From assembly GCA_023150875.1 (NCBI GenBank), contig JAKLKC010000010.1, forward strand, positions 1 to 64,000: 64,000 nt of DNA. Reading direction: 5' to 3'. Made by a program: the position numbers and the translations under genes. Source of the stretch: Myxococcota bacterium. Lineage in GTDB: Bacteria; Myxococcota_A; UBA796; UBA9615; JAKLKC01. The notes beneath the pieces were generated by a model that was not told the origin of the DNA, did no database searches, and saw nothing but the letters and a program-made list of their open reading frames with translations. Shown here piece by piece: positions 55,545 to 63,533 of this stretch (the stretch's first letter is position 1; each line of letters opens with the position of its first letter).

Positions 55545-57695
55545 TCAGGCCGCGGCGGGGAATCGCACGACGAAGCGGGCCCCCCGCCCCGGGCGCGTCC
55601 GGACCTCGATCTCCCCGCCGTGGGAGCGGACCACGCGCTCGCACAGGGGGAGGCCCAGGCCGGTCCCCCGCACCTTGGTGGTGAAGAACGGGATGAACAG
55701 CCGGTCCAGGTCCTCCGCCGAGATCCCCGGTCCGTCGTCGCCCACCACCATCTCCTGGGCGGACCGATCCCCCGTGATCGCTCCGGTGCGCCGCCTCATC
55801 CACGGACCCCCGCCGTCCTCGGCGTCGACGGGGCCCCCGGCGCGGCGGACGGCGATCCGGACCGTCCCTCCGGACGGCATCGCCTCCACGGCGTTCTGCA
55901 CCAGGTTGAGTGCCACCTGCTTGACCTTCTCGACGTCCACGGGGATGGGCGGCAGGTCCTGTTCCACCGCCAGGCCGATCTCGACCCCTTGGGGGAGGCC
56001 GTGGGTCTGGACGAGCTGGATCACGCCCCGCACCACGTCGGCCAGGGCCGCGGGCGTGACCTCCACCGCCAGGGGGCGGGCGTAGTCGAGGAACTGGGTG
56101 ACGACGCGGTTCAGCCGGTCGGCCTCCTCGACGATGATCCCGAGGAACTCCCGCTCGTCCTCGGGCACCGGGCCGGCCTGGAGATACTGGGCGGCTCCCT
56201 TGATGGCGCCGAGGGGGTTGCGGATCTCGTGGGCCAGGCCCGCGCTCATCTCGCCGAGGGCGGCGAGGCGCTCCCTCTCCTTCATCCGCTCGAACTGGCG
56301 GGTGTTGTCGACCAGCACGCCCGCCTGGGCCACCACCCCCCGGAGGGCTTCGACCTCGTCCCGGGAGTAGCCGCTTCCGGGAGGGGCCCGGGAGTCCCGC
56401 ACGTTGAGCCACCCCAGCACGTTGTGGCCCACCACGAAGGGCAGCGTGAGGTCGGACTGCATCCCCTCCATGGTGCGCGCCACCACCTCCCAGCGGCCCC
56501 GCTGGTCGGCGGGTCCCAGGGCGGAGAGGCGCCGGGCGGCGTCGAGGGAGCAGCCCTCCCTGCCCTCCACCAGCACCTCGGAGAACGGGAGCTGGGGGAC
56601 GGCCGCCAGGGGGGGTACGTCCAGGCGGGGCGAGGCGACCGTCGGCACATACCCCCTCTGGGCGTCGTCCCATAGATAGATGGAGGCGAGGTCGGTGCGC
56701 CGGCAGTCCCCCAGCGCCCCGAGGATCGCCCGCACCAGGGGACCGAGCTCGATCAGGCCCGTCATCCGCCGCTGGAGCCGCTCCACCGCCCGTCGGACCT
56801 CGAAGCGGTCGACGAAGAACCGGTCGCGGAGCTGCCTCTCGAAGAGGGTGCGGACGGGGTCGTAGAGGATGAGCAGAACGACCGAGGCGAGGAAGGTGTT
56901 GACCAGCGTCGCCGACGTGTGCCCACCTCCCACCGCTCCGACGCCCACCAGGAGCACCCCGTAGATCCCCGCGAGGGAGCCCGCGGCCAGCAGGAACACC
57001 CCGAGCTCCACGATGATCTCGTGGAGGTCCAGGAGGCGATAGGCGAGGATCACCTGGCCCAGGAAGTACACGTAGACCGACGCGGTCAGGCTGCCGACCG
57101 GCGGGAAGGCGAGGTCCGGCACGTCGGAGTTGAAGGAGTTGTAGACGTGCCCGAACATCTCCGCGGCGTTGGCGGCGACGGCGATCCCGCTGGACCAGGT
57201 GAGGTAGCGCAGCCTCGCCCTCTCCTCGGGCTCGGGGATCGCGCGGCTGATCCGGACCAGGAGGACCACGCCCACCACCAGCCCGAGGAAGATGACGGCC
57301 CCCGTGAGGACCGCCGCCCAGGCGAACATGACCGAGGACGGCGGGGTCAGGACACACAGCAGGGCCTGCACGGCCGCGACGAAGTAGAGTCCGGGGACCA
57401 CCCCGCCGGTCCGGGGGTTGTAGCGCTTCAGGACCCGGTGGTAGACCTGCGCCGAGGCCGGAGCGACCAGCAGCCCGGCGAACATCACCCCGTACTGCCA
57501 GATCCAGGTCCTCTCGGCGCCCAGGACGGCGTTCTCGGCCAGCCCGAGGAAGAAGAGGCACAGGAAGGCAATGGCGATCACCGAGGCGAGGTAGGCGTAC
57601 TCCTGGTGGACCCTGTCGCGCCGGTTGCGCGCCAGGACCGCGATGGCCATCGCGAGGCTGAGCAGGGCGGTCAGCAGGGGGGCCAGGGTGTGCAC
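55545..57695 (-). CDS. membrane-bound sensor histidine kinase with GAF domain
   Basis: A 716-residue kinase. About eight hydrophobic segments form the N-terminal sensor (residues about 5-290), a GAF-like domain lies around 320-465, and HisKA holds the phosphoacceptor His489 in LAHEIRNP. The ATPase domain shows the N box NLVQNAVEA, the G1 box DDGPGIS and the G2 box GTGLGLPL. An insert of about 25 residues with basic content sits before the G1 box. No response regulator is adjacent, so its output is unknown. The start GTG 57695 is about 70 nt from the divergent selA start. Confidence 0.9.
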   Translation of the reverse strand: MHTLAPLLTALLSLAMAIAVLARNRRDRVHQEYAYLASVIAIAFLCLFFLGLAENAVLGAERTWIWQYGVMFAGLLVAPASAQVYHRVLKRYNPRTGGVVPGLYFVAAVQALLCVLTPPSSVMFAWAAVLTGAVIFLGLVVGVVLLVRISRAIPEPEERARLRYLTWSSGIAVAANAAEMFGHVYNSFNSDVPDLAFPPVGSLTASVYVYFLGQVILAYRLLDLHEIIVELGVFLLAAGSLAGIYGVLLVGVGAVGGGHTSATLVNTFLASVVLLILYDPVRTLFERQLRDRFFVDRFEVRRAVERLQRRMTGLIELGPLVRAILGALGDCRRTDLASIYLWDDAQRGYVPTVASPRLDVPPLAAVPQLPFSEVLVEGREGCSLDAARRLSALGPADQRGRWEVVARTMEGMQSDLTLPFVVGHNVLGWLNVRDSRAPPGSGYSRDEVEALRGVVAQAGVLVDNTRQFERMKERERLAALGEMSAGLAHEIRNPLGAIKGAAQYLQAGPVPEDEREFLGIIVEEADRLNRVVTQFLDYARPLAVEVTPAALADVVRGVIQLVQTHGLPQGVEIGLAVEQDLPPIPVDVEKVKQVALNLVQNAVEAMPSGGTVRIAVRRAGGPVDAEDGGGPWMRRRTGAITGDRSAQEMVVGDDGPGISAEDLDRLFIPFFTTKVRGTGLGLPLCERVVRSHGGEIEVRTRPGRGARFVVRFPAAA

Positions 57696-57763
57696 GGGTG
57701 AACGTTACGCCGCCGGTGTGCCCGCGGACAACCGCCGCGGAGCCTGGCGCCGAGGAGAGACGC

Positions 57764-59218
57764 ATGACCACCGACCGCCCCGGGCAATCCCCCGCCGACA
57801 CCGGGCGCGCCGCCGCCCTCAGGGCGCTGCCCGCCGTCGGGCGGCTGGTCCAGGCGATGGCCGAGGTCGACCCCGATCTTCCCGCGGCCGTCGCCACGCG
57901 GGCGGCGCGGGAGGAGGTGGCGGCCATGAGGGAGCGCCTGCTCCGGGGCGAGGGGTTGCCCGAAGGCGTCGCCGCGGCCGTCGCGCGCTGCGTGGAGAGG
58001 GCCCGGGCCCGCCGGCGATCCGGCCTGACGCCGGTGATCAACGCCACGGGGGTGGTGGTGCACACGAACCTCGGGCGGGCGCCCCTGCACTCGGAGGCGG
58101 TCGAGGCGGTGCTGGGGGTTGCCGGGGGCTATTGCGACCTGGAGCTGGACCTCCGGACCGGGAGGAGGGGGAGGCGCGGCGCGGCCCTCCACGAACGCCT
58201 CGCCACCCTCGTGGGCGCCGAAGCCGGCCTCGCCGTGAACAACAACGCCGCGGCGGTCTGGCTCGCACTGGGGTCCCTGGCCAGGGGGCGGGAGGTGCTG
58301 GTCTCGCGGGGGGAGCTGGTGGAGATCGGCGGGTCGTTCCGCCTGCCCGAGATCTTCGCCGCCAGCGGCGCGCGCATGCGGGAGGTGGGGACCACCAACC
58401 GCACCCGGGCCGAGGACTACGCGGCCGCCCTGGGTTCGGGGGACGTCGCGCTGCTCCTGAAGGTGCACCGGGGGAACTTCCGGCAGGTGGGATACACCGC
58501 CGAGGCTGGGATCCCCGAACTGGCCCGCCTCGCTCGGGGAGCGGGGGTGTCCCTGGTCTACGACCTCGGGGGCGGCCTGCTCCGGCCCCTGCCCTCCCCT
58601 CCTCCGGGCTGGGACGAGCCGGACGTGGCGTCGGCGCTGGCGGGCGGGGCGGACCTCGTGTGCTTCTCGGGCGACAAGCTGTTCGGGGGGCCCCAGGCGG
58701 GGATCACCGTGGGGAAGGCCGCCCTGATCGAGGCGCTGGCCCGGGACCCGGTCTACCGGATGCTCCGGCTGGACAAGCTGACGGCGGCCGCCCTCCTCGC
58801 CACCGTCGCTCTCCACGAGGCCGGTCGCGGGAACGAGCTCCCGGTGAACGCCGCGGTCCTGGCCCCCCCCGGGGAGCTCCGCCGCCGCGCCTCGCGGATC
58901 GCCCGGGCCTTGAAGAGGAGGCTGGGGGTGGGGGTGGACGTCCGCCTCGACGTCGTCCCCGCGGCCGGGAGGGTCGGCGGAGGCGCCGCCCCGGAGATCG
59001 ACCTGCCGGGCCACGCCATCCGGATCGCCGGGGACGGCTTCGGGCCCCACGACCTGCTGGAACACCTGAGGGGCGGGGACCCGCCCGTGGTAGCGCGCGC
59101 CGATGACGGCGCGGTGTGGGTGGATCCGCGTGGGGTGCGCGTCGCCGAGGAGGAGTCCCTCGTCCGGGCCCTCTCCCGGGCGATCTCCGTCCTGGGAGCC
59201 AAGCACAACGTACGGTAA
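57764..59218 (+). CDS. selA: L-seryl-tRNA(Sec) selenium transferase
   Basis: PLP enzyme of 484 residues converting Ser-tRNA(Sec) to Sec-tRNA(Sec). The N-terminal region LRALPAVGRLVQAM is typical, INATGVVVHTNLGRAPL follows, and the PLP lysine is Lys305 in SGDKLFGGPQAG, the canonical SelA motif. GAGGAGAG precedes ATG 57764. This implies that the organism makes selenoproteins, yet neither selB nor a tRNA-Sec gene is found downstream, where selB often lies. I found no in-frame TGA that needs a selenocysteine explanation in this window. Confidence 0.95.
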   Translation: MTTDRPGQSPADTGRAAALRALPAVGRLVQAMAEVDPDLPAAVATRAAREEVAAMRERLLRGEGLPEGVAAAVARCVERARARRRSGLTPVINATGVVVHTNLGRAPLHSEAVEAVLGVAGGYCDLELDLRTGRRGRRGAALHERLATLVGAEAGLAVNNNAAAVWLALGSLARGREVLVSRGELVEIGGSFRLPEIFAASGARMREVGTTNRTRAEDYAAALGSGDVALLLKVHRGNFRQVGYTAEAGIPELARLARGAGVSLVYDLGGGLLRPLPSPPPGWDEPDVASALAGGADLVCFSGDKLFGGPQAGITVGKAALIEALARDPVYRMLRLDKLTAAALLATVALHEAGRGNELPVNAAVLAPPGELRRRASRIARALKRRLGVGVDVRLDVVPAAGRVGGGAAPEIDLPGHAIRIAGDGFGPHDLLEHLRGGDPPVVARADDGAVWVDPRGVRVAEEESLVRALSRAISVLGAKHNVR

Positions 59219-59275
59219 TCACTGGTGTTCTTCCCATGTCGTTCCCGCGGCGCCGCGTGACGGCGCGAACTACCA

Positions 59276-59299
59276 CCGCCGGGGCCCGCGGTCCGGCGG
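59276..59299. terminator. hairpin downstream of selA
   Basis: CCGCCGG, 10-nt loop, CCGGCGG about 60 nt after the selA stop. It lacks a T tract but could terminate selA before the promoter at 59329. Confidence 0.4.
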
Positions 59300-59328
59300 G
59301 AAATCGTCTGTGCAGGACCTCTTCGGGG

Positions 59329-59358
59329 TTGACATTCTCGGGATGCGTGTCGTTGAAT
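59329..59358 (+). promoter_or_regulatory. strong promoter for the MinD-like/J-domain cluster
   Basis: Perfect TTGACA (59329-59334), 18-bp spacer, TTGAAT (59353-59358). It lies in the less GC-rich gap between selA and the MinD-like gene and gives a leader of roughly 110 nt. Confidence 0.75.
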
Positions 59359-59482
59359 AGCGCCGGCTCCCGAGCGGCCCTCTCCCGCGCATTCCCCACA
59401 CGGTGCGCGATGCCTGCGGCCGCGCTCGGATCGTCGGGGGGGGGTGCGTCCCCACGGCGTTCGGGGAGCGGGTGGAAGTGAG

Positions 59483-60439
59483 TTGGCCAAGATCCGCGGC
59501 GGGATCCCCATCTGGACCATCGCCTCCGGCAAGGGAGGGGTGGGCGTGTCCGTCCTGGTGGCGTCCCTCGCCGCCGAGATGGCCCGCCGGGGACTCGAGG
59601 TACGGGTCGCCGACCACGACGCCCGGCGCGGCGGCGACCTGGGCACCTACCTCGGGAAGGGCGGCCTGCGTCCCGCCGCGGCTCCCCCGCTGCCGGGGGT
59701 GAGCCTGGCGGCGGGCGTCCCCGTGGGGACCGGAGCGCTGCGGCGGGGGGCGGCGGCGCTCGTCCCGGTCCCCGGCCTCGTCCTCGTCGACCCGGGGACA
59801 CGGCACCCGGGTCGGACCGCGGCGGAGCTCGAGGCGGCGGACCGGCCCATCCTCGTGCTCACGCCCGAGCCCGCGGCGGTCGAGGGCGCGAGCCGGGTGC
59901 TGGCCGAAGTGGCGCTCCTGCGCACCGCCCGGTGGCTGGACGCCCGTCGGCGCCGGGACCGCGACGGCGATCTCCTGGGCCGCGCCCGGCTCGACGCCCT
60001 GAGGGGCGCGGACGGCTGGCTTCCCCCGCCTGGACGGCTGGCGGCGGCGCTGGGAGTCCCGGCACACGATCTGCTGCTGGAGCTGGGGCGGCGCCCCATC
60101 GACCTCGTGGTGAACCAGGTCCGGCGGGCCGACGACGTGGGTGCTGCCGGTCAGTTCGCGCAGGTCGCCATGGAGAGGTTCGGACTGGCGCCCAGGCTCC
60201 GGGGGGCCGTGGGCCACGACGAACGCATGTGGATCGCCGTCCGCAAGCGGCTGCCGGTGACGGCCTCCGGCTGGGGCACCACCTGGGACGACGACATCCG
60301 GGACCTCGCCGACCGCCTGCTGACCGGGCGGGACGTGGGCCCGGCCGGGACCGACGGAACGGTGGGAACGGCGGGATCTCCCGCGCCGGCGGTCCAGGAC
60401 GCCCGGGGCTCCGCTCCGGGCGGGAAGGAGGGGCCGTGA
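59483..60439 (+). CDS. MinD/ParA-like P-loop protein with degenerate Walker A
   Basis: A 318-residue protein of the deviant-Walker-A ATPase fold (MinD/FlhG-like). Beta1 and the P-loop read IPIWTIASGKGGVGVSVL: the signature Lys (Lys17) is kept, but the second, nucleotide-binding Lys that normally follows GVG is Val22. The Walker B strand reads LVLVDPGTRH instead of the usual DxPxG. Later strands such as LVLTPEPAAVEG and DLVVNQVRRA match the FlhG pattern. The TTG start at 59483 follows GGTGGAAG; a GTG at 59444 would add 13 residues. It probably binds nucleotide weakly or not at all. It is followed by the J-domain/HTH gene and likely shares its transcript. Confidence 0.75.
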   Translation: MAKIRGGIPIWTIASGKGGVGVSVLVASLAAEMARRGLEVRVADHDARRGGDLGTYLGKGGLRPAAAPPLPGVSLAAGVPVGTGALRRGAAALVPVPGLVLVDPGTRHPGRTAAELEAADRPILVLTPEPAAVEGASRVLAEVALLRTARWLDARRRRDRDGDLLGRARLDALRGADGWLPPPGRLAAALGVPAHDLLLELGRRPIDLVVNQVRRADDVGAAGQFAQVAMERFGLAPRLRGAVGHDERMWIAVRKRLPVTASGWGTTWDDDIRDLADRLLTGRDVGPAGTDGTVGTAGSPAPAVQDARGSAPGGKEGP

Positions 60440-60518
60440 CGGCGGGGGCGGGGCGCGGCCTTCACGGCGGGGGCGGGGCGGCAACGCGGCTCCGCCGTGA
60501 GTCGAAGGAGCGGGCGGG

Positions 60519-61454
60519 ATGAAGTTCGTCACCCAGAGCTACTACGAGATCCTGGACGTCCCCCCCGACGCGGGCGACGACCAGATCCGGCGGGCCTACC
60601 GCCAGTCGAGGCGGACCTTCCAGCCCGACTCCATGGCGATCTACAGCCTCTATGCCCCCGAGGAGAGCGAGGCCATCGCCGCGAAGATCGACGAGGCGTT
60701 CCAGATCCTCACGGACCGGGAGCGGCGCCGTCGGTACGACCGCTACCTCGGCCACCGCGGCCGCGAGGCCGAGGTCCCCCGGGACCCCATCGCCTTCCAC
60801 GAGGCGGCGGGGGAGCCCCTCGCCCCGCCGGAGCGGGGGATCGCCGGGGCCTTCGCCGGCTTCGCCGCCCGGGGCGCCTCCGCCTTCACCTGGCCCGAGT
60901 CCGTCATCCCCGACGCCGGTGACTCCCGGCGAGGGGGTGCTCGCGAAGTCGTGCCCGATCCGCCCCGCTCCCACGACCTCCCCGACTCCTGGTCCCTCCC
61001 CGGGGAGCCGTCGGACGACGAGCCCCGGGGCGTCGCGCCGGGAGCCGAGGAGGAGGGCAGCGGCGACCCGCGGCGCACCACCTCGGGGGGCCTCGCGGGG
61101 TGGACCCGGGAGTCCGTGAAGAGGCTGAGGGGACTCGCCGGGGCCCCGACCGAGCCCCTGGTCCTGCGACCGATCTCTCCGGACACGCTGCGTGCCCTGG
61201 AGGCCGACCTCGGACTCGGGGGGGGATTCCTGCGACGGGTCAGGGAGTTGCGGGGGGTGGACCTGCAGGTCATCGCCGAGCGCACCAAGATCAGCCTGCT
61301 CTACCTGAAGTTCATCGAGGACGAGAACTTCTCCGACCTGCCGGCGCCCATCTACCTCCGGGGCTTCCTGCAACAGCTCGCCCGCCTCCTCGACCTCCCG
61401 GAGCAGCGCACCGTGGACGGGTTCATGGCGCGTTACCGAGATGCGAGGGGGTGA
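60519..61454 (+). CDS. J-domain protein with RodZ-type helix-turn-helix, HPD motif altered
   Basis: A 311-residue fusion. Residues 1-75 form a DnaJ J-domain (SYYEILDVPPDAGDDQIRRAYRQ then DEAFQILTDRERRRRYDRYL), but the HPD tripeptide is QPD (35-37), so the His needed to stimulate DnaK is missing. A long disordered acidic middle (about 90-200) leads to a RodZ-like HTH (FLRRVRELRGVDLQVIAERTK, then SLLYLKFIEDENFSDLPAPIYL), without the transmembrane helix of RodZ. Such HTH_25 domains bind MreB in RodZ. It follows the MinD-like gene and overlaps the rluD-like gene by 14 nt. Confidence 0.82.
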   Translation: MKFVTQSYYEILDVPPDAGDDQIRRAYRQSRRTFQPDSMAIYSLYAPEESEAIAAKIDEAFQILTDRERRRRYDRYLGHRGREAEVPRDPIAFHEAAGEPLAPPERGIAGAFAGFAARGASAFTWPESVIPDAGDSRRGGAREVVPDPPRSHDLPDSWSLPGEPSDDEPRGVAPGAEEEGSGDPRRTTSGGLAGWTRESVKRLRGLAGAPTEPLVLRPISPDTLRALEADLGLGGGFLRRVRELRGVDLQVIAERTKISLLYLKFIEDENFSDLPAPIYLRGFLQQLARLLDLPEQRTVDGFMARYRDARG

Positions 61455-62598
61455 CGACGGGTTGCCCGAGGAGCGCCACCTCACCGTGCCCCGCCGGGAC
61501 GCCGGCGCTCGCCTCGATCAGTTCCTGGCGGGGGCGCTGCCGGACATCTCCCGAGCGAGGCTCCAGAAGCTGATCGACTCGGGGCGGGTCCGGGTCGACG
61601 GCGGGGCGGTGCGCCGTTCCCACAAGCTCCGGGGGGAGGAGGAGATCTCGGTGGTGGTGCCGGATCCCGTCCCCCTCGGGCTCGTCCCCGAGGACATCCC
61701 CCTCGAGATCGTGTACCAGGACCACGACATCCTCGTGGTGAACAAGCCCCCGGGCCTGGTGGTGCATCCCACCGCCAACGACACCGAGGGCACCCTGGTC
61801 AACGCCCTCCTCTACCACGTGGACGACCTCTCGGGGATCTCCGGGGTGGAGAGGCCCGGCATCGTCCACCGGCTGGACAAGGACACCTCGGGGCTCCTGG
61901 TGGTGGCGAAGAACGACTTCGCCCACTCCGCCCTCCAGGAGCAGTTCAGGGAGCACACCCTCACCCGCCGTTACCAGGCGCTGATCTGGGGATCCCTCGT
62001 GCCGTCGGAGGGCACCATCGACCGCCCCGTCGGGCGCCACCCGGTGGATCGTCGGAAGATGTCCTCGCGGGTCGTTCAGGGCAAGGACGCCGTGACCCAC
62101 CACCGCACCCTCGAGGTGCTGGGTCCGATCTCCCACGTCGAGCTGACGCTGGAGACCGGGAGGACCCACCAGATCAGGGTCCATCTGTCCGACGCGGGGC
62201 ATCCCGTGGTGGGCGATCCCGTCTACGGCGGCCGCCTCTCGAAGCGCCCGGTGGCCGATCCCCGCCTCGAGGCGCTCCTGAAGCCCATCCACCGGCAGAT
62301 GCTCCACGCCTTCCACCTGGGCATCGACCACCCCCGCGCCGGCGAGTACATGGTGTGGGAGGCGGACCCTCCCGAAGACATGAGGGACCTTCTCCTGGCC
62401 CTCCGCAGCCTCTACCGGGGGGGCGCCGAGTCCCGCGGCTTGCGCCCGGAGTCGATCCTCGACCCCGAAGGACGTCCCCCCTCCTCCCCCAGCTATCGCC
62501 CCGGTCCCCGCCCCAGCGGCCCCCTCCGGCCGCCCTCCCGCGGGGAGGAGGACCGCGAGCTCCCCGACGTCGCCAGCGACGACCTGGACGAGGAATGA
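61441..62598 (+). CDS. RluD-family 23S rRNA pseudouridine synthase
   Basis: A 385-residue enzyme with an S4 domain (RLDQFLAGALPDISRARLQKLI, about 24-46) and a catalytic domain in which HRLDKDTSG provides the catalytic Asp146. GRTHQIRVHLS and DPVYGG further on are typical of RluC/RluD. Its Pro/Gly-rich C-terminal tail (about 335-385) is disordered. ATG 61441 overlaps the preceding stop by 14 nt, so translation is linked to the J-domain gene. Confidence 0.9.
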   Translation: MRGGDDGLPEERHLTVPRRDAGARLDQFLAGALPDISRARLQKLIDSGRVRVDGGAVRRSHKLRGEEEISVVVPDPVPLGLVPEDIPLEIVYQDHDILVVNKPPGLVVHPTANDTEGTLVNALLYHVDDLSGISGVERPGIVHRLDKDTSGLLVVAKNDFAHSALQEQFREHTLTRRYQALIWGSLVPSEGTIDRPVGRHPVDRRKMSSRVVQGKDAVTHHRTLEVLGPISHVELTLETGRTHQIRVHLSDAGHPVVGDPVYGGRLSKRPVADPRLEALLKPIHRQMLHAFHLGIDHPRAGEYMVWEADPPEDMRDLLLALRSLYRGGAESRGLRPESILDPEGRPPSSPSYRPGPRPSGPLRPPSRGEEDRELPDVASDDLDEE

Positions 62599-62631
62599 TG
62601 CCCGGAGGGAGGGCGCCCCGCCTGACCGCCC

Positions 62632-62660
62632 TTGACCCCGCGCCCGCTCGCGGATAGTCT
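62632..62660 (+). promoter_or_regulatory. promoter of fabG
   Basis: TTGACC (62632-62637), 17-bp spacer, TAGTCT (62655-62660). It lies in the gap after the rluD-like gene and about 74 nt from the fabG start. Confidence 0.7.
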
Positions 62661-62734
62661 CTCGGCCCTTCTGGGCCCGGGGGGCGCTCCGGAAGGCGTC
62701 CGTCTCCCCCGCCGTCCCCATCCGGAGTCCGCTG

Positions 62735-63484
62735 ATGTCCCTTCCCCTCCAGGGCCTCAAGGCCATCGTCACAGGCGGATCCCGCGGGATCGGTCGCGCC
62801 ATCGCCGTGGAGCTGGCCCGGCAGGGCTCCGACGTCGCCATCGCCTACAAGGGCAGCGCCGAGGCCGCGGCCGAGGTCGTCGCCGAGATCGAGGGACTTG
62901 GCCGCAGGGCCCTCGCCGTGCAGACCGACGTGGGAGACTTCGTGCAGGCGGGGAACCTGGTCTCCGAGGCCACGCGGCAACTGGGCGGCCTCGACATCCT
63001 GGTCAACAACGCCGGGATCACCCGGGACAAGCTCCTCCTCGGCATGCGCCCCGAGGACTGGGACGACGTCATCCGCACCAACCTGACCGGGTGCTTCAAC
63101 GTGACCCAGCAGGCGATGCGGAGCCTCGTCCGCAACCGCAAGGGAGCGATCGTCAACATCACCTCGGTCTCGGGCCGGGTGGGCATGAAGGGCCAGGCGA
63201 ACTACTCCGCGGCCAAGGCCGGGATCATCGGCTTCACCAAGGCCATGGCCAAGGAGCTCGCGTCCCGGAACATCACCGTCAACGCGGTGGCCCCCGGCTT
63301 CATCGACACCGACATGACCAAAACCCTGGCTCCCGAGTACCTGAAGGGGGTGACCGACTTCATCCCCATGGGCCGGATCGGCCAGTCCTGGGAGGTGGCC
63401 AAGGCCGTCGCCTTCCTCGCGTCGCCGGACGCCCGGTACATCACCGGGCAGATGATCGTCGTGGACGGCGGCCTCACGATGTAG
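62735..63484 (+). CDS. fabG: 3-oxoacyl-[acyl-carrier-protein] reductase
   Basis: NADPH-dependent SDR enzyme of fatty acid elongation, 249 residues. The cofactor motif is [18 protein letters not shown] is the NNAG block, Ser in NITSVSG is catalytic, and Tyr157 with Lys161 lies in NYSAAKAG. The C-terminus VDGGLTM is usual for FabG. The following gene is fabF-like, without an acpP gene between them. Confidence 0.93.
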   Translation: MSLPLQGLKAIVTGGSRGIGRAIAVELARQGSDVAIAYKGSAEAAAEVVAEIEGLGRRALAVQTDVGDFVQAGNLVSEATRQLGGLDILVNNAGITRDKLLLGMRPEDWDDVIRTNLTGCFNVTQQAMRSLVRNRKGAIVNITSVSGRVGMKGQANYSAAKAGIIGFTKAMAKELASRNITVNAVAPGFIDTDMTKTLAPEYLKGVTDFIPMGRIGQSWEVAKAVAFLASPDARYITGQMIVVDGGLTM

Positions 63485-63533
63485 GGGGCCACGCCCTCCG
63501 AGGACCGCCCCCCTCCCGTCCCGTTCCACCAGG

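Noticed and set aside
59219-59330. tRNA-Sec or SECIS element downstream of selA
   Set aside because: No TCA anticodon loop or long acceptor arm on either strand.
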